From NCBI GenBank assembly GCA_003342895.1, contig PTFA01000035.1:5132801-5196800 (forward strand): a DNA stretch of 64,000 bases. Direction: 5' to 3'. The position numbers and the translations under genes are program-made. The stretch comes from Casuarius casuarius. Taxonomy: Eukaryota > Chordata > Aves > Casuariiformes > Casuariidae. Positions 1 through 13,029 of the stretch are shown in pieces (position 1 is the stretch's first letter; each line of letters opens with the position of its first letter). Under the pieces are notes generated by a model. It saw nothing but the letters and a program-made list of their open reading frames with translations. It was not told the origin of the DNA and ran no database searches.

Positions 1-1828
1 TTGTATGAATTAAACATATTATACACTTCATGAAAAGCAGAATCCATTCAATTGATTTTGAGCCACTGGGAAATAGTGCTATATATTAGCCATAACCGAT
101 TCGTATAAAACTGGAGGGGACAGGCTTTATGGGATACAACCTCAGACTAGGGAAGAGAGCTCTGCTTTTGTCTTTGTCTTTGTGCCTGACTATACGACTT
201 CATGAAAGTTTACCTGCACTTCTCTGTCCCTGGCGTTATTTCACAACAGCGTCCTCCTTAATTTAATCGTTTTAAAGTACAAAGAAACTCTAAGCCAATC
301 TGTGCACGAATCTCCAGTTCTAAAAATAAGGGTATGGCTTCCCTACATCAAACTCTCTGCTAAGGATTCACTCAGTCATTTTGCAAAGGATCTAGGAAGT
401 CCTGGAAAAAAACCCTGCTGTGGGAAGGCAGTGAGTCACTCCCCTAGCAGGAGATATTTCAAGCTACGTATGTATGCAGCTATGTTAAGGATGGCACTTT
501 GTCTCTGCTTACTTTCCAGGGTTAGGTGGGTGGGGGATTCAGCTGGGCTGGTGTTTTGGAAACAGAAATAAAATTTGTGAATTCCTGCAGGAGACATTTG
601 ATGGTCTTTTAAAATAAGTTTCAGTTAAGCATAGTTGAACTGAATTTCATTATTTGCACGACAGAAGCCCAAAGCTATACTAGTCCTCAGAATCATAACA
701 GTATTGCAGAACAGTCACATCTGTGTGTTTTCAATGAATTGGTTAGTCTCATACTCTGATATGTGATTATTAGTAGCTCTTTTTTTCTAAAAAGTTCAGT
801 TCATTAAAAAAAGAAAAATCACGATTACATAATTCTCAGATTCCAGTAGGAATTAAGCATAGGGAAACTTGAATAGTCTCAAGAAGCATTTATAACCAAA
901 CTAGCATATGTTCTGGGAAACTGAGTTAACTCAGTCTCTCTTAAAAAAAGACATCAAATCTACTTCTTGGCATTTCTACTGCAATCATATAATTCTACTC
1001 TCATATAAAATAACTAATCAGATTAATGGAAATCAGGTATAAATTCAAATGATACAGTATATATCAAGTACTTTAGACATTTTATGCATTCATAACAAAT
1101 TAAAACAATTTATATAACATCTGTACACCTGACCCTAGCTTTGTATTAGCCATCACTAAAAAAAAAAAAAAAACAAAAAACCAGAATATCACACATTAAC
1201 TATTCCTTTAGAGAGAAGAAACCAGTCAGGAGTTGAGAAAACACAGATCCTGATAATAAATGATGCATATCGCTCATTCTGTCATCATTAGATTTCTCAT
1301 TCTGTTGCCATTTCACTTTGTAACACAGGGATGGAAATACACTGCTTTACTTCTGGGGTTATGGCTAGACTTAATTGGAGTGATTAAATTGACTAATTTA
1401 GATCTGCTTTAGGAAATAACCCTTTCCTGACAGGAAAGAAAAAGAGGAAAGATATCAAGTGTGGGATCATCCCAATCCTCAGCATGGGTGCAGAAGGAGG
1501 TATGGAGAGGTCTGTAAGACAGGCAGACCCTCCTGCAGTTTTAGGTGCCCCCTGAGAACACCCTGCTCATCTTCCCATCCAAACATGAACCCAGGCTTGC
1601 TCACCTGCTCCAAGGGACAGGTGCCCAGCATGGGCCTGGGCAGTCTGGAAAGGAAAAGCTTCAGAAGACACTTTACAAGTCAGCTACACTCACTCTACCT
1701 CCACTTGCCAGAGCTGGCTTCAAGCTGCACCTAATCCCACTCTTCCATTGCCCTTCTATGTCAAAGAGCCCAAATCCCACTCTATGAGACTTGGGCCCAA
1801 CCACAACTCAACCAGCTGACTGAAATAC
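1..1828. other. Unique AT-rich DNA, no gene recognised
   Basis: No conserved exon, RNA gene or interspersed repeat was recognised here. The longest open frames are about 90 codons (302-571 and 1459-1734, both +). They have no recognisable domain, no biased composition and no exon-like context, so I treat them as chance frames. Base composition rises modestly in GC between about 1450 and 1790. Intergenic and intronic origin cannot be told apart from sequence alone. Confidence 0.6.
1158..1180. repeat. Poly-A run
   Basis: Sixteen consecutive A residues (1158-1173), one C, then six more A. This could be a relic retroposon tail or a slippage homopolymer. No LINE or SINE body was recognised upstream, so the origin stays open. 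Confidence 0.9.
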
Positions 1829-1940
1829 TAATTACCAACTCTAAATCCAATTCTAAGAATTACAAGTAGCAGCAAAAATGAGTTAGGTAATTATAAATTA
1901 GAAGTAATTAGGTAACTATAATTAGGTAATTATAAATTAG
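1829..1940. promoter_or_regulatory. Cluster of TAATTA homeodomain-type sites on a short direct repeat
   Basis: Five TAATTA hexamers occur in about 105 bases (1829-1834, 1888-1893, 1905-1910, 1919-1924, 1927-1932). TAATTA is the palindromic core bound by many homeodomain proteins of the Antp, paired and LIM classes. Part of the cluster comes from a direct repeat: the same 19 bases occur at 1883-1901 and 1922-1940 (period 39), with a partial copy between them. The sites are seen directly. Regulatory function is inference, and AT-rich slippage could produce the pattern without function. Confidence 0.35.
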
Positions 1941-4900
1941 TGAAGAATTGTAGCTTTTTCTGTGAGATTTTGCAAGCAGAGAAAGAACCTGACTCACAGT
2001 CAGTACTGATTAAAAGCAAAGCTACATCAGATCTGATGTTCTTTACCAAATGTATCAAGACTCTCCCTTCTGAGCCTGTCAGATTTTTCTAATACCCCCT
2101 CCGTGCCTCGATGACCAGGCGGGTACCACTCAAGCGTTAGGCGTCGCAAGCAGGGCGTTCTGGGCAGAGGGCAAAGAACTGACTAAGGGAAACCTTCTAC
2201 CTTTACACAAACTCCAAACTTCATTTCATACCTTAGCCCAAAACAACAAACCCAATGAACAGGAAAAGACACCGCAGCTAGTCTAACAAGACACCAGAAA
2301 GGCACTTTTAAATTCACAAAAAGGGGAAGAAAGCAGAGCCAGTTACTGCATCTATGCTTTAAGAAGTGGTTACACAGTCTGTACCAGAGTCTCTATTCAA
2401 GCAAAGCTGGTCAAGGATGCCTCTGTTTATCGTATTTTTTGTCAAAACAGTAACTCGTTTAAGAAAAGGGATTACCTGATGCAATTCTTGACTCAATTTC
2501 TCGAGTGGCCTATATTGACTTTAAAAAATACCAAGAATTGGAAATTCTTCATCAGAAAGTATTTAATTTTTCCCTAACTAGAGTTAGAAAAAAAAATTAA
2601 ATGGAAGCAGTTAATATCAGACAATTTCTTTTACTTCTGGTTTGTGGAAATCAGAAACAATTTAAGCATTCATTGCAGCCAAGCACAAGAAAAGAAAAAA
2701 AAGGAACAAGAAATATGCCTCTAAAATCAGGGTACTGAAATCATACAATTTCGCTTTAGTAGATTAAAATATTAAAATTAGGATTTTCAGTTTGGAAAAT
2801 GCACTGGCTGGTTTTGTGTGTTATACCTCAGTTCACGGTGCAGAAGAAGCGGGAGGCTCCGGGGACCGGGGTGCAGTAAGCAGCCTTTTAGCACTAGGCC
2901 ACTGATGTGAAGCCAGCTAAGGTCAGCACTAACGGCAGCTGAGTTGCCTGTGCTAGAACTGCCGATGGCCTCAGCGCAGGTCTGTAGAGGAGGGCCGGTA
3001 CCTATAAAGCTGCCGAGGACCACAGGACCACAACTGCCGTTATTGAATAAGCTCATTGAGAGTATTAACAAATACTGAATAAAGGGCACAATGAACCTTA
3101 TTCTCACTAACAGAATAGTTCTACATCTAAACCTATGGGGAGGTGAACAAGGGAAAATATGTATTTGCTCTTTCTCCAGTGTACCTACAGCAGAGAAAAA
3201 GCAGTTGTGATTTCATGCCTTCAGTTTAGATATATTTTTGCTTAAATCAAACTTCTACATTACATAAGGAAGCTTGAGCTTATCTTTCCCAAACATAAAT
3301 TTATCTTTTGAATAGAGAATGATTTTTCTGAGAATTTAGAAGTCTGCTAGCTTTAGGTTTATTAAAGTTTGTGCCTTGTAATTGAAGATGTTAAAATGAG
3401 ATTACTAGCAGGCTTTCTTTCGTCTCAAATGAACTATAAGCTTAGAAATGCACAATCAAACAATATTAACTACGCCATTTAGCTTTATCTATGTATTATT
3501 CTGAACTGTTTGGTTATCTTTTGAATGTAGCCTTAACTCTGCATACACTCCATCCATAACGGTTGTTCAGGATATAGAACCCCTTTGCCACATTTACCCT
3601 TTAACCATCACGACGCACTCAACCGTAATGCCAGCCTCTTTTGCCAGGGAAAATATTTTAACTTCTACAAGTATACTGAATAATGGCACTACTCTCATGC
3701 CGTGTATAATAAGGGCAAACACTGAAGTGCAAGAGGGCAGAAAGTTAGGGCTGAATGTTTTAGACCTCCAGTAATAAGCCACAGTGCGCGCACCCGAGGG
3801 AGGAGGATGCATTATGTCTCAACTCCGTCTCCCCTGCCTGCAGGAGTGAACGCCGGGAAGGCAGCACTACCGGTTCCAGGGGGAAAAAGAGCTTTGCGCT
3901 TCTGCTGGAGTGATCCCATCTGGCCTAATTAAATGATCTGCATTGACAGACTTCTGGGGAAAGTCTCATTGTGCTCTCCCAGCTGGAGGATGGAAACGCA
4001 AGGCAGGCCTGCTTGAGGGAAAGAATATGGAAGTGCCTCCCAGAGAGCTGGGATGTGTCTGAGTTTTTAAAAATGCAGGAGCAGCAGGGAAAATCTAGGG
4101 AAGCATCATCTCCAGCTTCATGAAAAGCAAGTGACCCACTTTCTGCTTAAGATAAAGATATCACCTGCAGGTGCTATCTAGGTCCTCCTCAGTGCACAAA
4201 GCCAGTGAAGAACCAGAAATGCAGGAGGGGAGATTTTCTGCAGGAGCAAACGGTCCTGAAATAGAACACAAAGCACGGCATGCAAATACACTGTGGCCAG
4301 CAACATAACGAACAGTGGAGAATAAGAGCAAAATGAGTGAGTGGTAAACTAATTATGACAGAATATGAAGAACTGCCAGCATCAAGCATGCAAATATTTT
4401 AAGTCAGGTCCCATGGAAATCATAACCTATTTAAATGTGGAGCCTTTTCATTTGCTGTCTTCCTTTGCTGAGCTTCAGGAATCATTTTTCACTTTTCCTC
4501 TGGTTCACAGTAAAAATGTTTTTTCCCTCATGAAGATTGGCACTCACTTTTTACATATAGTCTGGTGGCTGCAGAAGGGGGCATTCAAGCTGGGATGTTT
4601 AGCACAGCATAGTGATACCCAGGCAGTATTTGTCCTTCCCATGCCCCCAGAGATGCTGAGCACTAGGAATTGTGAAGATTTTTCTCTACACAGATGGGGA
4701 AGTTTTTGGTTTTTTAATATGCCTTAATATAATTAGATACTTACAATGTACAGGATTGGTATATTTAGATCATGCAGCCTTTTAAGTGATATCCCCACTG
4801 GTTTAGCGGTAACACCACTGTTCAAGTAAGTCTCTGTCAGTGTGTCAACACAAGAAAAAGTGTTCTTGGTGTTTGTGGTCTTTCATTTTTATAAATGTCT

Positions 4901-7900
4901 TGTTCTTATCAGTTATCTCTGTCAAACTAGAAATGTTTTGGAAAATAGCCAGAACAGCCCAAGCTCTTCAGACCGAGATGCACTACATCTGCTTGTGAAG
5001 TGTTGTAGCAGGCTGACTCTTTCCCACTCCTTATCCTACCTAAAGTAAAAATGTTCTGTTTGAGAGATTCAAACTGAAACAATAAGGGTTCTTCAGGGAG
5101 TGTGAAAAAGAAAGTGAAAGTAAAGAATTAGTCTGGTGAATCATGTTCAGATGTAAGGCACCTACTTTAAAACCGTCTTCATCTTTGCAGTGGAAGCACA
5201 GAGCTCTGCAGTCACTCTTCATTTCAGCTGTCAGATGACTGCAGCAGTCCTTGGCCCCATAGCACACTGCCAAGGACCCCTGCATCTATACTGTGTTCTC
5301 AAGATTTCCTTTACTGAACATTCTGCCTTATATTCATTGTGATGCAACTCAGAGATAAACTAATTTATATTAAAACAGATAATCACAGGCTTGGCTCAAG
5401 CTTCACAATCTATAATTTATGTGCAAACAGTGAGATTTGCTGTGCGAATTTCAAATGAACAGCATGATGTTACGTTTGGTAGCGCTTTTTTTTCTTGTGC
5501 TAATATCAAACTGAAACATAAGCTTCTTTAAGAGGTCAGCCGTGAATTTCATCAGCTGTCATAAATTCGAAGATAATATCTCAGTACATATGCAGATTGC
5601 ATATATCTAATGACATTTATTTTTAACTGTATTTTCAAGTAACTGAGTATAGCTCTTAATCTGATTACTTATACATCTAAATCTGGCGTGTAATCTAGAT
5701 AGTACACAGATGCAACACTGGCCATCAGGTTACACATTCAGTTAAAAGAAATCTGTATGTATGAACCTCAAGTGATGAATACATGCTAATGCTCTTCTTC
5801 AAATAAAAAGGCATATGATGAAAAACTTGTGTATGTATATGATGCTTTACCTCATAACTACAGTCAATGTGCACATAGATTTGCAAAAGGCAAGCCTGTA
5901 CTTTCTAATGTCTTTTTATTCGATTTTCCAGTTAATCACAGTTCTCTCTCTAACCTTCCTTTCCGCTTATTTTAATCCAAATAAACTAGTTCACTTTAAA
6001 AAATCCCTTCCCTAGTGAAGATCTAAGCTGTAAAAACTGTAATGAATGTGCCACCATTGCAAAAAAATGACCTGAATATGATTAATGAATAGATCATTAG
6101 AATGAGAACAAGAAGACCGGCACACAACTCTTAACTGTGCTTCTGCATTGCCGCAGGACTTGAGGCAAATCACTGCTCTTCTCTGTGTTTCTCTCCCATC
6201 CTCTCCCTTCTCTGCTCTGCCTTGCATTTCCAGGGCTTCTACTACTGTGTCTGCAGAGCACCGGGGACTACAGCACCCACACTATATTACCAAGTGATTC
6301 AGCCACAAAACACAGAAAAACGAAGCTTTTGCTCTCACTGCAGTTGTGCTTTGGCAGTGTTGTCCACGCGGCCAAAGAAAGCCAACAGAAAGAATTCCAC
6401 TAAATCCACTGGGTTTCGGCTGAGGTGAAATCCAGGGTGCAGCAATCAGATCCACCCTTTCACTGTTCTAAAATACAGCAGTGATCAGAGCTGAGAGCTT
6501 TCTCTAATTTATACGAGAGTGAAGGTGCTAAAAATCTTACAGTAAATCTCCATTAGATGACATGAATTCCCGGTGAACTGGCTTGTTTGATAGTGTGAAT
6601 ATTTTCACTCGCTTCAAATCCACTGCCAGCAGTGATTCGAAACTCACGCTGCCCTCGCTCACCAGCAGCCCCAGAAGCAGAGGTTCCTCCGCCGCTGGAC
6701 TTGTGATAACGTGCTCTGGTGGTGTCGGCATCACTGCCAACTCACCTTATAGTCCCTTAGCAGCTTTGGGTTTTAGTGCCAAAAGGGGTAAAATATATGA
6801 AAGGAAAATATTTGTGCCTAAACTGAGCAGAATGTGACTCTGGTGGCTCTGTATTTACAGCAAGCAGATTGGTTGAGTCGGGAGATACCGTTTTACATAG
6901 CTGCCCTTACAACTACTGCTACACCTCAGAATATAAAACCTAACCTAAACGGTATTATAAATTTAATGGCCTCTGGAAAAGGCAATACAGCTTCTATTGG
7001 TGCTTGTGCTCTTTCAGTACCAGCAAAAATCCAAAACTATGAACAAGTATCTGCACCTATGGTGATGTAATATTCAATTTTTACATTTTCAATGCACAGA
7101 AGAATCATATTTTTATTTCTGTTTATAACAGCAATAATGACTTCTGGATCAGACATTCCCTGTCATTCAATGACCGGTCAGGTTAAGCGCCTGAGGTGAT
7201 GCCAAGGGCATCAACTCCTGCAGCCAGTCAGCAACTGCCGGGAAATACCTGTCCCTGGAAGTCATTATCCTTAAACACAAAGCACCACCCAGCTGGGGAG
7301 GGAGACCGGCGACACGCTTGCTGAGAGAATGCCAGCTTTGAATTTCCTGACTTGCTTGTGTTAAAATGACTGTTACACAGTCTATATGGGCATACATCCT
7401 GAAACCACTCTCTCACTAGAGGTAGCAGAGAATGAAGCATCAGTGTTATTAGGGAATCGCTCCTTGCGTGTGACTTAGAGCTAAGGCAAGACTGAAGTCC
7501 CTTCATTTAAAATGAGATTACTATCAAAATTCTATTATGTCAGTGATTTTGACCTGCTTCTCAGATTTTGCAGGTGCAGAAGGGAAATGTAAGGTGCTTT
7601 TTTTAGGCAAGAAAGAGCCCCTTTCTCTCTCAGACGCTGTAGTTCTGATCAGTAGAAGCAACCGATCTGGAGGCTGTTTTACTTATTTAACTGGGGTGGG
7701 GGTGCAGGGCTGACATTCCCCCGAAGGATTTTTTGACTCAGATTTGTTCCATCCTTGTCTACGGCTTCCACGAAATAACCTAATTGCATTAAAGTTTCGA
7801 ATGTACTATAATGTCCATGAATTTATTCCTCTCTGCTCTTGCCCAGCTTTTGAGGAAGATGCAAGTTTAATGGATCGTTGGCGGAGGAATAATATCTAAG

Positions 7901-8310
7901 TTTCAGTTGTATGTGAACAGCTTAGCTATAGATTTTTCTTTTTATTGTACTTCAGTGGATTTTAAGGTCTCCAAGTTTTGAGCACTTACCGTAAGCGCAT
8001 GAAGTCCAAAAACCTGAAGTCATATACCATCAACCACAGTGCTGCCTTAACAGAATACTTTTGTATGTAATTATTGAAATATGAGCTTTTTTCCAATTTA
8101 GCAATATGAGGCATTAATAGTTTCTAGCATTATTCAACAAACACTACATTCCCAAAGAACAAAAATACTGAACTGAGATATTTACAGTAACTTCCCACAG
8201 AAGCACAGCTGTTAGGCAGCATCTGATTACCTATGTTCACAGTTAGAAAGTAGATCCAGCAGTTTATGTGGCACTGATGTTATGTGAAAACGAAAATAAC
8301 CCCTGCTATC
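1941..8310. other. Unique DNA, no gene recognised
   Basis: Mostly AT-rich sequence with short GC-richer patches at about 2830-3030 and 7190-7320. The longest open frame is 120 codons (4365-4727, +). None of the frames shows a known domain. No recognisable transposon tail, tRNA fold or long tandem repeat was seen by eye. Confidence 0.55.
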
Positions 8311-8430
8311 GCTGTGGCCCAGCCGAGGCGGCGAGCCCGGGCGGGCCGGCGGTGCCCTGGCGGGCGCGCGGGGCGCTGGATGGGGGCCAGCCCCCAGGCG
8401 CAGCGGCATTCGCAGCCCGGGGCTTGGGCC
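8311..8430. other. Isolated CpG-dense GC-rich islet (120 bp)
   Basis: About 16 CpG dinucleotides fall in about 120 bases, where the sequence is roughly 80% G+C, with sharp edges against AT-rich flanks. It is too short for the usual 200-bp CpG-island definition. A 121-codon frame (8268-8633, +) crosses it, but its Ala/Pro/Gly-rich stretch simply reflects the base composition and the rest matches nothing I know. Possible explanations are a small orphan CpG island, a first exon of a non-coding RNA, or a GC-rich patch left by biased gene conversion. Confidence 0.6.
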
Positions 8431-11400
8431 ACCATCTGTTCAGCGTTCTGAACTGCCAGCCTCATCTTCCAGCCCCAAAATACATTTTCTATGGCACAAA
8501 CTTATTTTTCTATGAGCAATTCTACGAGGAGACGGATTATCACAAGTTGCACTTCAGTCACTTAAATGTTACTGGGATACTCTGGACCAGGCAGAAGAAA
8601 ACAAGCCCATTTTCCAGAGCACAGCTGAGTTAGAAGGCCTGGTGAGAGCAGCCCAACCTACTGTCCCCAGTAAAACAAACCAGCTCCTGGGCTCCTTGTT
8701 CCACAAGCAGGCATTTATCACAGCTATATATGAATATGCCTGCAGATTATGAAATTACTGGCGTACGGCAGTACAAGTAGCAGAAAATCATTTAGCTTGC
8801 ATCATGGAGGCTTTCCTACAGACGTCACCCGTTATATCTCAGCAACAAGATATGAGGCTGGAAAAAAGTGGAATAATATGAACTGTGATGAGAACAGCAC
8901 ATTAACAGTAGAATAGCTTTTTCTAGTTTAACTAGCCAGGGAAATTTCTTAGCGCTACAAGCTATAGCACACCAGTAGAAAAAACAGCACTTTTGTGAAG
9001 TATTATCTCCCACAGCATACTTTTTCTGTACTAAAGCACAGGACACACGTGGGAAGTTTCTCATCATTTTTGATAATATATGGTATATTGTTTGGCTTAG
9101 ATGAAAAATCTGTTGTATTACAGTGAATATAATGTCACAGCTAATATTGCCTATAGTATGATGATACTTAACAAACATATGTACAGTAGTGGTGAGATGA
9201 CCCAGGATCAATACAAACCAGTTTTACGCTGGGGCAGCCCATGTTGTGCCAGACCGCAATTTTTTTCACCCTGTCTTGCAACTAACTCACAGCCTCCAAG
9301 ACGCGACACCTCTCCAGCCTGCTGCGTCCCACTGCCGAGGCACGTTAGTGCGAGCAGGCAGGTTAAGCTACCCCTAAACACAGAACCGCTGCTCCATCCC
9401 CAGGGCCGGGTCTCCAGCAGGAACACCGCCTGCCAGCCGGCCTCTGTGATCCCATCTCCGTGAGCCCAGTGCCTGCTTCACTGGGACCACCTTTTTGTGC
9501 GTCTTTTTTGTTGTTGGCTAGCTGACTTAAATGTTAAGCACTTTTGTTTGCTCAACATATAAAGATCAGAGCAATGTGCATTCACCAAAGCATTGCAGTT
9601 CCTACTGAGATGATAAAAACTGACGGGGCATTTCTCTCTAAAGCACATAATATATGCTTGGCTCCAGGTAATTCCTGTAGTCTATGTAAGCCGAGCTTGG
9701 CCCGTTTCTGCAGCAGAGCCAACCCTTTCCGGGCTGCTTTAGAGCAGAACCTGGGTCTAAAGCTTCCCGTGCTTGAACTATATTCACTGTTGTCCATACA
9801 AAACATGCTTGGTCCTGTGCTAACAATATATTTTTGATACTTCAGGAGTATTGGGTATTTTTGTAATTGTATTTTGACCTCTGGATATATGCACAGTCTT
9901 TCAGACTAATTTAAAACAAACTACAAAAAATTAAGATTTTCTGTAAGTGAAGATGTATACTAGAGTTACTTACTGTATAATTTCTCCTTTGTATTTTCAG
10001 GTCATAAAGTCTAGGCGTACCCTAAAATCATTCAAATGCTAACTGAATACAGATCACGGTAGAGTAACTAACTGTCCAGAAGAGCCGTGCTACCGCGCAT
10101 GGACATACTCATTGCCTTCGTTTCAGCAAGGCTGTGAGATTTCTCACTCGCTCTAGCCAAACAACGCGCGTGAGCTCTCTCTGTGTTGTATATAATGAAC
10201 TGTGCCAAAAAAATAAATAAATGTCTGGATACCAAACAGATGTCTGGCAATCAAAATCCCCATTTTCTCTAGCCTTATTACCTGGAACTTCAGTCTTTTC
10301 TTCTCCGTGTTTGGGCAAACCTAGTAATATGCCAAGAACAGGAGGAAGCTCTGGGACTGAATACACCAAGGAAAACACAGCTCACCTGCCATTAGCCTTC
10401 TGCTGTTCATTATTTGGAAATGGACAACAGCGACACGGAAAAGAATGTGGCCCTCAGGTAATTGGCTAAGAGATGACGTGAACACAATCTATAATCAAGT
10501 CTCATGCTTCAGGGTTTCATCCAGCACCATGTCAGGATCAGAAAGGATTTTTTCACCCAAAAGCTATCTGTATTTCTCTGTTCATTCACTGTACGCTTTC
10601 CTGCCCCTCCGGTCTGGGCCAGCCCTCCCACGAAGACCTGCAATCAGCAGCCCTCGCAGCTGCCCGAGGCACGGCCCCGCCGGTTCCCAAGGGCTGGGAA
10701 GGAGGCAGCCCACGACACCAGCTGGCCTGTAAAGCTGGAAGCTGCAAGCCACTGGCTCCGGGACTGATCTCGTGGCAAGAGAGCCCTGCAACCGCCGAGG
10801 TGCCGAGGAGCAGCTCAGGCTCCCAAGCAACTTCGGAGCCAAAGCAGTAGAAAACAGACGAGCTTTCCAACGGATATCTGCATGCAACTTGAAAAGATTT
10901 ATCAAAATTGACATGCTTCCAGGAACAACTAAGCTTTAAAAAATGAGTATTTCCCAGTCAGATCATTATTCTCTGGAATATTACCATGTTTAGCTTTTCT
11001 TCTCCTAACCTTCGTTTCCTTCCAGTGCCTCACTGGACAACTGCTTTCCCCGGGACTCCGTGAACAAAGCTCCAGATTTTTGATAGCTCACGTGGGGATA
11101 GTGCACTTCCCTTTGCATGCCCTGAGATTAGACAGAGCTCACCATTTTGGTTTGGGAACCAAGACTCTACTTCCCCTTCACTTTTTTGACTTTGCTAATG
11201 TGACCCGCAGATCCATTCCTCCTTCCCTCCTTACTAGTGGATGTTAGGCTCAGGATCTGGCCACTCGGCGCTTGTAGGCAATTGCAAAAGTGATCTTTGA
11301 TTAGTGCTGGTTTTCTAAGAGTACATAACGTTGTATAATTGCCATTTCTGTATATCATGTTTGAAATCTGCCTTGGCGCAGTAGGGTGATAATTGGCTCC

Positions 11401-12495
11401 TGTTCTATGAACATTTGTTTTACCTTTGGAAGTCATAACTAGTATGTCTCCCCCCAAGTAATAACCATTTCACTTCTTTGAATATATTATGGCTTCATTT
11501 TCATTTTTAAATCACTCTTTGTCAGTTCTTGGCTATCAGCCCTCATTTCAAGTATTCAGAGATGTGAATCAGGTTCTTCTATCATCTACGCAGTGTTTGC
11601 TCCAGAAGCCATGACTGTGACAGTTTAGAAACCTGCTTTAAAAGTTTTTGGTTTTTTTTCACTTTTAGGAAATGAACTTCCTGATAGTGGCCACCAAGTC
11701 CAGGAGTGCAAAATTAAAGTGCAAGGAGTAAAGAAAATAGTGGAAAGAGGAACAACAGTGTATGGCATAGTGTCCACAACAGTGATAAAAAATAAGGATT
11801 TCTGTTATAAGAGCCCATAAGTAGGATATGTGTTTTCTTATTGTACTGCAACTTTAGAAATATCCTATCCTTCATAAAATCCATTTTTAAAAACAAAGTA
11901 TCATCTAGCTGGAATCCTTTTGCAAGGCTTAGCCGACATCAAGCCTGACTAGTCAGGATAGAAAGCTACCTCTAATGTGCTTTTTCTCTACCATTTGCTT
12001 TTATTTTTCTCTGTTTCTGCCCTCTCCACTACAACAGTTTTACTGGCTGAAAGAAAGTATGGGACACTAATACTAGCTATCACTAAAAAACACAGGAGGA
12101 ATCACAACAAACAAATAAATATTTAGCTGTATCTCTCACACGGAAATGAAAGCTATCTTGTAATATTACTTTTTGAACACCAGATGCCCAACATGAAAGA
12201 AAGATGAAAAAGTGGCTGCCCTTCATACTATCCTTCTTTTAAGTGCTACAAAACAACTAGCACTATCAATGCATTGACTAAATGCTTATCAACAGCAAAA
12301 TACAACTCAGAGGACTGACGCTTAAGCAAAACAGCCAACAGCAAAAGTGATCCGCAGACTCTTCTCGAAGTCTTAGATCCCTTTATCATGCTAACAGAGG
12401 GCCGCTCACTTGCAAAACCCCCTGTTCCCAGGATTACACAAATAGAAGTATGACCTTATTTATATTAAACATACTAAACATATAATGAGAAATTA

Positions 12496-12526
12496 CCTCC
12501 ACTCTAAAACTTCCTCCACTCTAAAA
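12496..12526. repeat. Short tandem duplication, 17-bp period
   Basis: The 14-mer CCTCCACTCTAAAA occurs at 12496-12509 and again at 12513-12526, giving a two-copy tandem with 17-bp spacing. It is a simple local duplication with no evident function. Confidence 0.8.
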
Positions 12527-12981
12527 ACACAATCATTAGAGCTGGAAAGGGAACAGTTTTCCAGTTCCATTAAAATGTTCAGGCTTCATACTCTTCCTTT
12601 CTGCATCAGGATAAAAGCAAAGCCTCGCAGAGTGTGCATACTTACTACCATTATCAAGCTGGGAAGACAAACTGGGATTCAAGGTTTGCTGAACTTCAGA
12701 CATATATCCAAATGGCTGCAGGCTTCTCCAAATGCCCACTATTAATTTGCTAAGATTTAATTTATTTAAAAAAAGAGCTGAATAAATTCACACATTTCCA
12801 CAAATGCCTCTATGTTTGTTTCTGGCAGATTAAAGCAATGGAGTTGTTAAGGCAGACTGAGTAACTGTTCCACTGTTTGGGAGACTGTGGGAGAAAAATA
12901 GAAGCATTGATCCCGCATATTGGAGAACCTAACATACAGCACATTAGTACAAAAATGATGGAGAAGCTACATATAGCATAA

Positions 12982-13029
12982 GATTGATATTAATCAATCA
13001 ATATCATCAATAAGATGATATTAATCAAT
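12982..13029. repeat. AT-rich direct repeat, 31-bp period
   Basis: GATATTAATCAAT occurs at 12986-12998 and at 13017-13029. The first copy is also bounded by short inverted arms (GATTGA and TCAATC). The layout suggests slippage or a small duplication in a low-complexity stretch. Confidence 0.75.

Noticed and set aside
4795..4840. GTTTAGCGGTAA segment as a tRNA gene
   Set aside because: The flanking bases do not give a cloverleaf with A-box and B-box motifs at the required spacing.
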